Part shown: positions 10,880 through 22,839 of the stretch, one piece after another
How positions within the stretch are numbered: the first letter of the stretch is position 1
How the letters are laid out: each line of letters opens with the position of its first letter
Assembly: GCA_024449915.1 (NCBI GenBank)
Contig: JAMZAV010000916.1
Location: 144,932-208,931, forward strand
Length of the DNA: 64,000 bases
Source: Sweltsa coloradensis
Taxonomy: Eukaryota; Arthropoda; Insecta; Plecoptera; Chloroperlidae
Reading direction: 5' to 3'
Made by a program: the position numbers and the translations under genes
The notes under the pieces: generated by a model
The model's database searches: none
The model's input: only the letters and a program-made list of their open reading frames with translations
What the model was told of the DNA's origin: nothing

Positions 10880-13805
10880 GGTGGCTGTGGTATTCTTACT
10901 AAACTGTCACCCTAAATCACTCCTTTGTGTTTTAATCTGGATTTGTAAGCATTCCAAGGTTTCAGATAGTGATTTTGCCGCAATAAGGTTATTTAGAGTT
11001 CAGTGGGGTGTGGTGAGCAAATACTTTTTAATTTCATTTAATATCTTTTTAGGAATTTAAACATATTTAGATTTGTGTTAACGTCTTCATCAGTGTGTAC
11101 CTTGACGACAAGCTTTAGACTTAAATACTCTTTTAAATAATCTATTTATCTAGTAATTTTTGAGTTCGTTGACATTAAAATCCTTCCCTTATTTTGAAGT
11201 ATCATTGTGAAGCCAAATTTGTATCATAAAGTTGTTTTATGAAGTACATATTTAAAAAGGATTTGATTTTTGATTTTTCTGTCAAAAAATCAATTGGAAC
11301 TTTTCGCTTTTTTATATAGTAAACAAACTTCAAAATATTATTGTTTATTTTTTCTGACGCAGAATTAGGCCTAGGGAATTTGAATTATATTCTTTCGATT
11401 ATTACATTACAATTTCTTTCATTCATAATGGCTAACCAGTGGTTAAAACGTTGTACCGTATGTAATTTGAAAAAAGAACAAAACAACTAAACGCTAGAAT
11501 GCTCGGTATGTGAAGATATTTTCCATCGGGTAGTATAAATATGACCAATGAGGCATTCGATTAAACTACTTGGACCATGGGAATGTAATACGTGTATAAT
11601 CAGTTATAATAGCAGCAATCCTTCAATGTGGTGTTCAAGATGTCTATGAGCTGAAGAACCGAACAAGAAGATTTCCCGCGAGATGGTATTGTATGAATTG
11701 TTTATTTCCCCCTCTAAGTGTACATGAAATTTACATGGACAAATCTTTTTAATCATGATGTCGATAAAGAACCTCAAAATATAAAATGTTTTGCTGCTAA
11801 TGGTTTAGCTGTATTGCCAAAAGGAATGAAGCTTGGACATCTCAATATACGAAAGTTAGATAAGTATATAGATCATTTTGAGAGTTATTTTTGACGCGTA
11901 TAATTTTGATATATTTGCTTGCTGTGAAACATATCTAGATGAGTTCTGTTTCCAGACGGTTTTATTTCTATTGACAATTATAAGATTTAAATGTGAAAGG
12001 GAAAGGGGGAGGGTTAGTTATTTATATTGCTGAGAAGTTCATGTCAAGTGTAGTCGAGTGAAAAGTTAAATTTCCGATAGATGTTGATTGCAGTCAGTTA
12101 AATTCTGGCTTCCGAATGAAAAGGCCAATGATTTTTACAGCATTTTAAATAAAGCCCCCACACGTAAAGTTAGAAGAATTTTCAGATTGTTTTGATAGTT
12201 TAGTAATAATTTAAAATCGGAAGCTATGAATTTTTTTTCTAGGTGATTTAAACATTGTTTTTGAGTAAGAAGACATTACCAGAAAATTTAATTTCAAAAT
12301 TCTTACTAGATCACATGGCTTGGTACAATTGATAAAGTCTGTTACTAGGGTTAATAAAAGGTCAGCTTCTTTAATTGATCATGTTTATGAAAATCACAAT
12401 AAAAATATTATTCAGTCAGGTATTATAAGTGTAGGATTAAGTGATCATGAATTAATTTATTGTTTTTCGTAAGATTAATAAGAAAAAATTTCTTCCTAAA
12501 TTTGTAAATACTAGAAATTATAAGAATGTTGATTGGAAGCAAGTAGATGAAGATATCTTAAGTGGTCTCATTGACCAAATTGGTGTGGGCGGTAAGTGCA
12601 GATGATAAATTAGAAATGTTTGTTAAAGTAGTCGTAGAACCTCTAAATAGCATGTACACCCCTTGAAATTAAGAATTAAAGGTAAGCAGAGATAAGGAAA
12701 TCCATGCATAGAAGAGACCATTTGGGCGCAAAGAATTTAGAATTTTTAGAAGGCAGTCAACGTGGGAGGAATACAAAAAAGTTAAAAATAAAGGTAAATA
12801 ATCAGATTCGTTTTCTAAGCGTGAGCATTTTAAGTCTTCTTTTGATAATGATATTTCTTCAAAATCTTTATGGTCAGTTTATAATAAGTTGACAGGTAAA
12901 AAAGAGAAAAAAGAGTGTAGCATAGCCTCATTGACAGAGAATGGGGTATCCTACACGTCTAATCCAGATATGTGCTGTTTGTTACAAAAAGTTTTGTTGT
13001 GAACGATGTAGTTTTTTTCCAGTGAAATTCGTAAGTTTAAGATTTAAATAGAAGAAAAGCAGAGAATCTCCCGCATACAAAAGTAACTAATGAAGAAGTC
13101 ATTTCAGAAATTAAACGCCTTAAAATTAGAAGCTCAGCAACAATTCAAAGAGATTCCATGCATAGTATTTAAGAAATGCGCATCAATAGTCGGATTATTA
13201 GCGTATCTAATTTCCCCATTTCTTTCTTGTAGGTGGGTTTCCCAACACAGCTGAAATTGGCAAGGTACCGCTATTTATTAAGGGTAAAGGTAAAAAGAGT
13301 GATAGGAATTCTTATCGACCTATATCAACTCTTCCAATTGTAGGGAAAATTATTGAAAAATATTTTACACAAAGGTTATTACATGAAGTGGATGCACTGA
13401 AGGTTTAAGTGAAAACCACATGGTTTCAGGAAAGTAAGGTCACGCAAAGTGCCCTCTACATTTACAGATTTTATCTATAAAGGGATTGATAAACGTAATG
13501 TAAGGTTGGAGCTGTCTTGTTGATTTAGGGAAAACATTTGATCAGTACCTTTTTTACCTTTTTAATAAAATTAAAACCAGGTATAACGTAAGTCCTTATT
13601 TGTTATCAAAATTTTGGGCGGATTTTTTTTTAAATAGAAAAATGTTTTATAAATCTTGCAAAATATAGTTCAAAAGTATTCAATATATTTTGGTGGAGTA
13701 CCCCAAGGATCAATATTAGGACCCCTGGTTATTTATTCTTTATAAAGATGATATATCTACTATAATGGGAGGGCATCAATTTATATCTTATATGCTGATG
13801 AATAA
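10880..13805 (+). mobile_element. CR1-like non-LTR retrotransposon, decayed, truncated in RT
   Basis: From 11,430 the sequence encodes MANQWLKRCTVCNLKKEQNN, a stop, then LECSVCEDIFHR and WECNTC, a C4HC3 PHD finger as in ORF1/N-terminal regions of some CR1/L2-group LINEs. About 11,800 follows LGHLNIRKL and later GGGLVIYIA, endonuclease motifs. RT signals include NSYRPISTLPIVGKIIEK (about 13,300) and a GVPQGSILGP-like block at 13,690-13,735 with a YADE in place of YADD near 13,795. There are many stops and frameshifts. About 550 bases of 5' UTR (10,880-11,430) are shared with the copy at 48,220. The 3' end is missing. Confidence 0.8.
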
Positions 13806-13814
13806 TAGGCAATA

Positions 13815-14450
13815 GTGGCGCATTATGGCCTTACAGTTACAGTTGACGACCCCTTATCATTTATTCAAAACGCTATCATTTATACCTATATATCAATCAC
13901 ATTAAATGCAAATGTTCCCGGGTACGCAACACATAATTCACTCGCTCCTCCAGCAACGACATTGGCGGTTTTCTAGTCTAGTTGGCTAAGACGCATTTTT
14001 ACTCTGAATGTTGAGGATCCGGGTTCAAACTAAGGTTGGGATAGATTTTTAATTTCTGGAATGTATTAAAAAATTATAGAACATGTTTTTAAATGTATAT
14101 TATACAATGCTATGGAAAACATAGCCAACACGAAATACGTGTTAATTGTAAAGATTGCAAGATTTACTCAATCTCCCAGTGGAATGTTGAGGAACCAAGA
14201 GCGTGTAAAATTCGATACTACTTTGGTGACTGCATGCACTCACCGCTTGACAAGTAAAAAATAAAAATAAAATTATTTTAGAACAAAACCATTGACATTT
14301 ATTATTTCTTGTAGGTTTAAATCGCAACTGATGTTGCTGATTTTGTTAACAGTTCTCAGTTAACTCGTACTGATGCTTGTTCAAAATTTCAGTACAATGG
14401 TTCAGCGATTAGGCTGATTTTCGACGCGCGGATTGGATTTGGGATCGGCA
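13815..14450. repeat. Subfamily C fragments around a tRNA-like unit
   Basis: 13,935-13,974 is a rolling-circle 3' end (CAACGACATTGGCGGTTTTC, TAG). Then comes a tRNA-like block GTTGGCTAAGACGC...CCGGGTTCAAAC and, reversed, the body also seen at 10,459-10,700 and 31,850-32,250. It ends in a CGCTGAACC-type 5' core near 14,400. There is no coding content. Confidence 0.55.
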
Positions 14451-14734
14451 GGCGTGTAGGAACTCTTTTTCGAATGAAAAAGGGGGGGGTGGGGTGGCAT
14501 GATGGAAAAAATGAGCTGATGAGCTTCATTTGTTTGCTTTTGCATGCTTCTTTGCACAACTAGCTACAAGTTAACACACCCTGTAGGTTTATTGACTTAA
14601 TCCGAATTATCTGTGGTGATGAACTGGAAGGTTTTATATTCAGAATTGGGGGCCTGTGGAGCATGGCTAACCGACACATACGTTGCTGTGCTGAGAAGCT
14701 CCGTCCACTATAACACAATAAGAGGGAACGCTGA

Positions 14735-15035
14735 GCATGGCCCAACTCAAATGCGCGCAAAAAGGTGTTGATGATTTCTGCTGAATGGTTGGTAATATCA
14801 TTACCAAATTTTGAATGGATGTTAATAAAGCACTTTTATATTGATATCCGTAATTGGTTGCACAAAATAAGCCTTAAAGATCCATTGCGAGACCTAAGTC
14901 CAAAATGTGAAAAAATGGAAAATCCAAAACATGGATTACAATTCTGGAAATTCCCACCAAACCGTTTATCTTACGATAAAACCAAATTAACCTGCGCGTT
15001 CACATTGATTTTAACGTTGATATGCTGATGTTTAA
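14735..15035 (-). mobile_element. Fragment of the TTAA element family
   Basis: Matches the reversed right half of 26,832-27,396, with AGAGGGAACGCTGAGC at its end. It faces the next copy (15,168 onward), giving an inverted repeat of about 270 bases around 15,035-15,395. Confidence 0.7.
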
Positions 15036-15642
15036 ACAGCTTTTGTCAAAACCTATCAAATGAAATATTCATATTTTCTATCACATGGCCAAATCATGGT
15101 TACTATTCTAAGTTCATAGTCAAATAGTACCTACATTATTTGTTTTAAGGAATAGAAATGAGCTTAAAGAGTCGCTCAGGCTGGCGCGGAGGCAAGTTTA
15201 GGCGCTCAGCTTTCTGTTTTTTGAGGGTAAACGGTTCATCACACCGTTATCAAATTTCACACTTACGTTAATAAAGAATAAATCTATGCTATCCAGTACG
15301 CGTATTAATTCATTGATTTTGAATGAAAAATTAGTAAATTATCACCGAAATTTACTCCATTTTGGTCAACTTCCGGAATTTATTCCAAGTGAAAAGATTT
15401 TTTAAACACAAATTTGCATACTGGCTTTTAACGTTTGAATCTATGTGAACGCGTAGGTTAATTTGGTTTTATCGTAAGATAAACGGTTTGGTGGCAATTT
15501 TCAGAATTGGAATCCATGTTTTGGATTTCCTATTTTTTCACATATTTATGTCTCGCAATGGATCTTCAAGACTAATTTTTTTCAACCAATTACGGATACC
15601 AATATAAAAGTACTTTATCAACATCCATGCCAAATTTGGTAA

Positions 15643-16663
15643 CTAGGAAGCTTCGAAAACGCTTTTTCAGGCGCGTTGTTGGATGAGCGTGATTGTTTAA
15701 AAACGAAAAAAGCGTAAAATTGCGATTTTCATAAGAAATAATTATTCGATCACACTCAAATTTCAAAATAAGATATTAATTCATAAAATTAAGTTCTGTG
15801 AAAAAATCATTACAATCGGATAAAGCATGTAGGTGTTATTTGTCGAAGAATGTTTTAAAAATATTACAAAAACATAAAATTGCGATTTTCATAAGAAATA
15901 ATTTTTCGATTGCGCTTAAATTTCACACGAATATATTAATTCATAAAATTAAGGTTCTGAGGAAAAATTATTACAATCGGATAAAGAATGTAGGTGTTAT
16001 AAGTCGAAGAATTTTTTTAAAAAATCGAAAAAAATCGTAAAATTGCAATTTTAACAAGAAATAATTTTTAGATTGTGCTCAACAGATCGACAACAGACAA
16101 CACAACAACAGATCAACAGTTCGAAGATTTCGAAGGCCTCCAGAAAATTTCATCGCAATTGGAGTATTAGTTTCTAGCCGGAATCGTGTTAACAAACACA
16201 CAAAAATACAAACAGAAAAAATAAGAAAAACAAAAAAAATCGTACAATTGCGATTTTTATGAGAAATAATATTTCGATTGCGCTAAAAAAACGTGGCAGT
16301 TGTAAGTCCAGAGATTTTGAAGGCCTCCAGAAAATTTCATCGAAATTGGAGTATCGGTATAAGCTGGAATCGTGTTAACAAACCCACAAAAATACAAACA
16401 GGAAAAAACAAGAAAATAAAAAAAATCGTAAAATTACAATTTTCATGAGAAATAATTTTTCGATAGATTTTTCGTACGTGGCAGTTCCAAGTTCAGAGAT
16501 TTCAAAGGTCTCCAGAAAATTTCATCGCAATTGGAGTATCGGTTTAGCCGGAATCGTGTTAACAAACAGACAAAAATAATAATAATAAAAAAAAAACATT
16601 CCGGATTTTTGTCTCCAGTGTAGTGAAATGAAATCTTCGCTTCGCTCGCTACGCTCATCCAAT
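15643..16663 (-). mobile_element. Helitron2-like element, subfamily B1
   Basis: In reverse it runs from TTGGATGAGCGTAGCGAGCG at 16,663 to an end with GAAGCTTCCTAG at 15,643. The internal B1 subrepeats are repeated at least four times. Confidence 0.7.
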
Positions 16664-16670
16664 TAATTAA

Positions 16671-17256
16671 ACTACGAAAACGCTAAAGTCCCGCCGCGTT
16701 GATGGATGAGCGTTTTTGTAAGTTTTTAGTTTGCGATGGACCACTTTTCCTTTGCAAGTGCTTTTTGAATGCATTGTAGGTCATTGTTGTCAAGTTTCTA
16801 ATTGTTACTTGTTAATTGTAATTATAAACTTTAAAAAACTCATATTAAAACCTTTATTTCTCCTATGGATTCTGGCTAACTTTTTCAACTTTTTCTTTCA
16901 ACAGGCACTACATCACCATAACCTTAATGTCCATGTGAAATATGAACGTTGTAGCCCCACTCGTTTGGTCAGAATCGGACCAAATGTCACGAAAATATCG
17001 CACTAAAAATCGAAAAAAAATCGTAAAAGTACGATATTCATGAGAAATATTTCTTCGATTGTACCCAAAAACGTGGCACGTCTAAGTTCAGAGATTTCGA
17101 AGGTCCCCTTCAATTTTCATCAAGATCGCTCTTGCCGTTTGGCCGGAATCGTGCGAAAAAACAGACAGAAAAAAAAACATTGGAGCTAAATTTTTTGGGG
17201 GTCAGTGAAATTGAAGTCTTCGCTTCGCTCGCTTCGCTCTCTACGCTCATCCAATT
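16671..17256 (-). mobile_element. Helitron2-like element, subfamily B2
   Basis: Bounded in reverse by TTGGATGAGCGTAGAGAGCG (17,256) and ...GCGGGACTTTAGCGTTTTCG (16,671). It shares with B1 the 5' module and the 3' end, but the core differs (it includes CCAAACGAGTGGGGCTACAA). Other copies are at 5,206, 55,397 and 63,116. Confidence 0.7.
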
Positions 17257-18203
17257 AAGGTTCTGTAAAAAAATTATTACAATTGGATAAAGCATGTAGA
17301 TGTTAAGCCGGGGTCCCACGGCGTGTTGCTCAACGAGCCTGGGTCGGGTCGGGGTGGCTTGACAAGCCGCAGGTATACAGGGTTCAAAAAAAACTGAGCG
17401 GTCCCACGGCGTGTGGCTTGTCAAGCCTATAGCCTGCACCTGCTTGTCCGAGCCTGGCTTGAGGAGACTTGTACGGACGGATTTCAAAAGGTCAAAACGG
17501 TGAAGAACAAAACAAATCTCTCGTCCTCGTGGGACCGCTTCAACGAGCATGTACGAGCCGGACTACCTGACCTGACCATTTTTTATTACCCCTTGCGCGT
17601 TCTCTTTGGCTTGTGCAAAATGTACCGACAACTGACGGGAAGCTCAAGCAACGCGCCGCAAGCCCGAGCCGACCCGGTCCCACGGCGTGTTGGCGCGATG
17701 ATCCCTACCCTTTTTATACCTGCGGCTCGTCAAGCAACGTGTCGTGGGACCCCGGCTTTATAAGTCAAAGAAATTTTTAAAAAAAATCGTAAAATTGCCA
17801 ATATTATGAGAAATGATTTTTTGATTTCGCTCTAATTTCACACGAATATATTAATTCATAAAATTAATGTTCTGTAAAAAAATCATTACAATCGGATAAT
17901 GCATGTAAGCGTTATAAGTCGAGGAAATTTTTTTCAAAATCGAAAAAATCGTAAAATTGCGATTTTCATAAGAAATAATTTTTCGATTGCGCTCAAAAAC
18001 GTGGCAGTTCTAAGTTCAGAGATTTCGAAAGTCTCCAGAAAATTTCATCGCAATGAGTATTGGTTTAGCCGGAATCGTGCTAACAGACAGACAAAAATAC
18101 AAAAAGAAAGAAAAAAAGAAAAAAAAACATTCCGGATTTTTTTCTCCAGTGTAGTGAAATGGAATCTTCGCTTCGCTCGCTACGCTCACTACGCTCATCC
18201 AAT
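17257..18203 (-). mobile_element. Helitron2-like element, subfamily B1, hosting a MITE
   Basis: The 5' end is at 18,203 in reverse; the 3' end is lost against the B2 element. It is split at 17,303-17,760 by a PIF/Harbinger-like MITE. Confidence 0.7.
17306..17757. mobile_element. PIF/Harbinger-like MITE
   Basis: The ends AGCCGGGGTCCCACGG and ...CGTGGGACCCCGGCT are flanked by TTA on both sides (17,303-17,305 and 17,758-17,760). Removing it restores the B1 sequence GTTATAAGTC. GGTCCCACGGCGTGT recurs inside. A three-base TTA/TAA duplication is the hallmark of PIF/Harbinger. It is 452 bp and non-coding. Confidence 0.85.
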
Positions 18204-18262
18204 GATATTACCAACCGTTCAGCAGAAATCATCAACACCTGAGTGTGCGCATTTGAGTTGCT

Positions 18263-19160
18263 GAGCTGAGGACGTAGTTTATCCCTAATCTGGAGAACGA
18301 CCCACATAGGCCTACATGCTTAGTTACATAAAAAATAAAATAAACAAATAAATAATTATAGGCCTTTGAATAAACAAATAATAACTTTTTTCTGGAAGTT
18401 TAAACGTCAACATTTTCTATGTCATCCCATCATGGAGTTAAAAATAGACATAGTACGGCCAACTCCATGATCACATCAAGTCGAGGGGTTAAAAGGTAAA
18501 ACAAAACAACAATAATGGTTCATTTTCAGTAGGGCAGTTGGATACATCTTCCGTTTAAAAAATGTTCATAATTATCACAGCTTTATTTTCCCCTTATCAG
18601 AGTAGGCCTATTTATGACGAGTTATTCCACTACTGATACCGAGTTCTTTCAGAAACAAATAACACAATTTTTTGTCGTATCATTTCTGATCTAATTCGAA
18701 TTTAAAACGCATGCAATTACCACAAAATGCGTACGAGAACTCAACAGAAAAATTGTAAAATTATTAATCCATCAATCTATAACACCACACAGATTTATTT
18801 ACAGAAACACTAGGAAGCAAAATCAAACCAACTTTTGACAGGTAGCCCCTACATAGGTCGTTCGTTGTAGGATACAACAATGTCGATATTGTCACAAAGT
18901 GGAGTTATTATTTCTTGGGGATACCAGGTTGTGCCTCCCCCCACCCCCCCCCCCCATATAGGCCTGTGTTCTTACATCTTTGATATTAAACACATTTTCA
19001 ATTACATCCTACATTTGGTTGGTGGTTGATCACATTCACATTGGGAATAATTAGCTATTCAAAATTGTTAACTACACATTTTTTTTTACACGAGTTGTTT
19101 TCCTGGCTATGGCGCAATATTTTGGAGAAAAGTGAAACATTTTGCTTGCAATTCTTTAAA
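18263..19160. other. No gene seen
   Basis: AT-rich, unique-looking sequence with a C run at 18,938-18,954. No repeat ends or exon signals I can support. Confidence 0.5.
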
Positions 19161-19164
19161 CATA

Positions 19165-20325
19165 TTTAACCTTCTCGTGGTTTGGCCCGTGATTAGGGGA
19201 GTTTTACTCCCTGAAACTAATGGCGAGCTCTGGGTCGTCGTCGGGGAACTTTTCCCTTCCCTTTGACTACCTCCCCGACGGCGACGACAATGACAACACG
19301 GACAGATGATGACACAGACGAAGACGACCACGACGTGGGGGAACCCCTGCCCTCCCCATACGCTTGTGGCTGGTTCTGACCAGCACAGGCCTGTCCACCC
19401 CTTGTCCCCCCGCGTCATCCCTTACGTTCCTCCCTTCGTCTCGATAAGCCAAGTTGCATATGAGACGTTAAGCAATATCCAATCCAATTTAATCGGATAT
19501 TGCTTAACGTCTCATATTTATGCAACTTGAAAACATATTTAAAAATGGTAAATACTAGGCCTACCTGAAAGAAAAGTGAAAATTGGCAATGAAATGAAAA
19601 TCGGTGTCTCATCTCCTAAGCCATAGGTGCGGTCGCCATTTTTTACACACATTTTAAAGATAAGAATGCTACAACAGCTAGATGATTCTAGTGTAAATGA
19701 AAGGCGACCCAACGCATTAGATTCAAGGACTTTCATGTAAGACTGAGTGAGCGTGAAACGGGAGACGAGGCACGGCAGCTCGCTGTAGGTCGAGGCGCGA
19801 GTTATGTTGACAGGCCTCGTTCACCCGCTCGGCAGTGTAATTGGAGATTGTACTCAAAGCCGGCCATTCTTGAAAACATAAATATTTAAAAATAGAACGA
19901 CTAGACATGAGGCTTTGCGGGTAACATAAAATGCTAAGCACCGCATTGGCTGTTTAGGTTATAGACAGTCCTTGCCTTGGCTTTCTAGAGTGAGACCAGT
20001 TTTGGATTGGATTGGATATTGCTTTACGTCTCATATTAATGCAACTTGGCTAATCGAGACGAAGGGAGGGACGTAAGGGATGACGCGGGGGGACAAGGGG
20101 TGGACAGGCCTGTGCCGGTCAGAACCAGCCACAAGCGTATGGGGAGGGCAGGGGTTCCCCCACGTCGTGGTCGTCTCCGTCTGTGTCATTATCCGTCCGT
20201 GTTGTCTTTGTCGTCGCCGTCGGGGAGGTAGTCAAAGGGAAGGGGTTCCCCGACGACGACCCAGAGCTCGCCATTAGTTTCAGGGAGTGAAACTCCCCTA
20301 TTCACGGGCCAAACCGCGAGAAGGT
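19165..20325. mobile_element. Foldback of two inverted GC-rich repeats
   Basis: Arms of about 320 bp (19,165-19,485; 20,008-20,325) share CTGAAACTAATGGCGAGCTC, CCAGCCACAAGCGTATGGGG and ATTGGATATTGCTT. About 520 bp of unrelated sequence lies between. A small hairpin closes the left arm (19,455-19,530). Confidence 0.75.
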
Positions 20326-20939
20326 GTCGAGTTGGAATTTGAAGGCCCAGTCACCACAGTGTTGTAACACTTGTACTCACCACTCTCGTTCTTAGGGGGG
20401 GGAGGGGGGGTCTTGAATATCTATTTACTGGCACCACTCTGGTATTTTGAATTGTAGGTTGGGGAGTGGGGACTTACTCGGGGGATAATTGGCTGCATTT
20501 GATTTTTATTGATGTATGTTCAATCCTTCTGACGACTATTGCTGGTTAACTACCGTTCTGTGATCGTAAATACAGTAGTTAATCTCTTCAAACTCTCGCA
20601 AATCTCGTCGAAGGTCGTCGGAATCAACGTGAACTTTCGAATATTTATTGTAACACATCTCTCGTGTTCATAGACCAATAAAAAGTTGTATTTTGGCATC
20701 GGAAAACTCTAATTCTAAGTCCTCACAAAGCTTGATTTTAGCATGAAAATACACACACCGGTACATGCTTTCGTTCGTTTGCTGGGTCTTCTCTCAGGAG
20801 CGTCATTAGAGTTTGGACATTGGGGGGGGGGGGGGAGGGGCAATTCCAGCATAGCAAATCCAAAGATTCGCAAGGGGAGGTAGGCTAAAGTGCCAGTGGC
20901 TATTCAGGAATTCATACAAGGGCGGTTCAACAAATTAAT

Positions 20940-21120
20940 TCCTAGATGTACCGAAGGATCGAGGTCATTTTGGTGAAAATCAGTGCGTTTTAAAGCATCA
21001 CAATAAACAATTTTTTTTATCAATAGGGGCCTAGGCCTATAGATAATTTTCTTTTTCATCTAAAAGTCTTCTCCTTCAAGGTCATTATGGTGAAAATCTG
21101 TGCGTTTTAAAGGATGACCA
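20940..21120 (+). repeat. Two-copy direct repeat, period about 118 bp
   Basis: GGTCATT(T/A)TGGTGAAAATC then TGTGCGTTTTAAAG-like at 20,962 and 21,080. Confidence 0.5.
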
Positions 21121-21166
21121 ACTGTGGGTGGTTAGGGAAAATGAGGTAAAGGAGCAAACTGTTGGA

Positions 21167-21185
21167 GGGGGGGGGGGGGGGGGGG
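21167..21185 (+). repeat. G19 homopolymer followed by C-rich sequence
   Basis: Nineteen Gs, then within 60 bases CGCCCCCCCGACCCCCC. Possible quadruplex or stem. Length is likely variable. Confidence 0.7.
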
Positions 21186-22385
21186 TGCGCGGATTGCGGC
21201 TGAGTGGGCGCGCACGCCCCCCCGACCCCCCACAACAAACAAACTAGTGGCGCCACAGACTTCTCTTGCATTTTCTTTCACTTATCAGCGATCGATACAC
21301 GGTACACCGACACAAATGTCTAACTCTTTTTGTACTGTAACTCGAGTTGGTTCCATGTGGAAATCGAATCCAGTCGCGCTGTGCACCAATGTATAGCGTA
21401 GCGCCGCTCCTTTCAAATGACTTCTGGCTGCCTCTAGCTTGAAAACCATCTGGCCATCTATGAATCACTGCAGTTGAGTTAATCGCGTGAAGCCACTCCG
21501 ACGCACTTGATTGAGCTTCTTTTCCATAAACATCTCCAATGATTTACGACAAGTCTGAAACAATTTGGTATGACTGCGGTTGTGGTACATCTGTAGCTGC
21601 CCGTTGGTCCATCATCATTCTCAATATGTCCTGTGTATTTAAATTATCTCGAACCCGGTAAACATTATTGTGATGCTGAACAGGGCTATCATCGTTACTT
21701 TACTTTGCTGAACATTAGGCCTACATTGGAACAGTACATTGGGTTCGTTGAACAAGGTTTGACCTTGACACAATAACACTCGCGACGAGGGAATCCCGCA
21801 CTCTCGCAATCTCGTCTTCTGAAATTCGTCGATTGACGTCACCGCGGATTAATACAGAATATTGAGTAGTACGGTCCGAAATGTTTCAAGTCTCGATTGC
21901 GTCACATTCTCAAGTTCGTGAGATCGTGACTGTCTCTCGTTCAACACACGATAGTGGCGGATGATGACTTTCTTTGTTTTGGGAGTAATGAAAATCACCG
22001 ACGCACTTAAAAGTTAAAAATCCATAATAAATCGCACAGAACTGATAATATAGGCCTAATGTTAAGTACCGGTTCCTTAAAATGTTCGGAATACGCACAG
22101 TAAGATCTTGACATATAATGTTTTAACAGAAAATTAGATTTACAGTTATTACGGCGATTGAAAGATACGCACAACTTTGCCAACACACACGTCGTGGTAC
22201 GCGCACACAATAATAATAATAGAAACTAAATTGTCCCGTAATTTTCGTCCCTATCCAAATACTCACTCAGGGTGCCAGGTTGACATTAATAACAGATTTT
22301 TGTACTAATCAACTACTTTATTAACGCACAACGCACAGAACCACAGATTACAACTTCTCGCTCGAAACGCTCTATAATCACACTC

Positions 22386-22728
22386 GGTTTGTTCGTTTGT
22401 CCTGCTTCAACTAAAACACTTTACTCCAGGAGTAAATCGGTTAAACGGTGAATGGGAGTAAAAATCACAGTTACTACAACTTGGACAAAAGAACGGTGTT
22501 GAGTCAGTTGAGATTGTTTTGGCTGCTCCTACTCCTACTTCAGTAGCTGGTGTAAAAACCTTACTCCAGTCTCACTTGTAGTAAGTTACTCCTGGAGTAA
22601 ACTGGACAAAAAAACGGTTGCAAGTTACACCCATCACAACTTACTCCTGGACAGAAAAACGGTGTTTTGCCAATATCTTACTCCTGGAGTAGGGCCTACC
22701 TAGTGATCTCAGGACAAACGAACAAACC
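22386..22728. mobile_element. MITE-like element with internal palindromes
   Basis: Perfect 19-bp ends GGTTTGTTCGTTTGTCCTG. Inside are TACTCC(A/T)GGAGTA palindromes (at least three) and three direct GGACAAAA(G/A)AACGGT-type repeats. 343 bp. Confidence 0.7.
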
Positions 22729-22839
22729 TACTGTTGTCTCTACTGCTCTCATCGTTCACACCATAGATACTTGGTTCACACACTGCCTGTTCCACTCTGA
22801 TAATATGACGCGCTCTTTACTAGTCTACTTGAATGTATT

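Larger units (their letters stand above)
15168..18262 (+). mobile_element. TTAA element copy interrupted by a rolling-circle element block
   Basis: 15,168-15,642 matches the left and middle of 26,832-27,396, beginning after TTAA at AGAGTCGCTCAGGC. It stops at ...TTTGGTAA, and the rest, TGATATTACCAACCG..., resumes at 18,204. The 2.56 kb between is three stacked Helitron2-like elements. Confidence 0.75.
20326..22385. other. Unique intergenic sequence
   Basis: Apart from the G runs and the 118-bp repeat nothing was recognised. A tRNA-like box B (GATTCGATTTCC on the minus strand) at about 21,355 is weak. Confidence 0.4.

Noticed and set aside
19107..19452. Arginine- and glycine-rich open frames
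   Set aside because: They are readings of a GC-rich interspersed repeat in several frames and both strands; no frame is favoured across copies.
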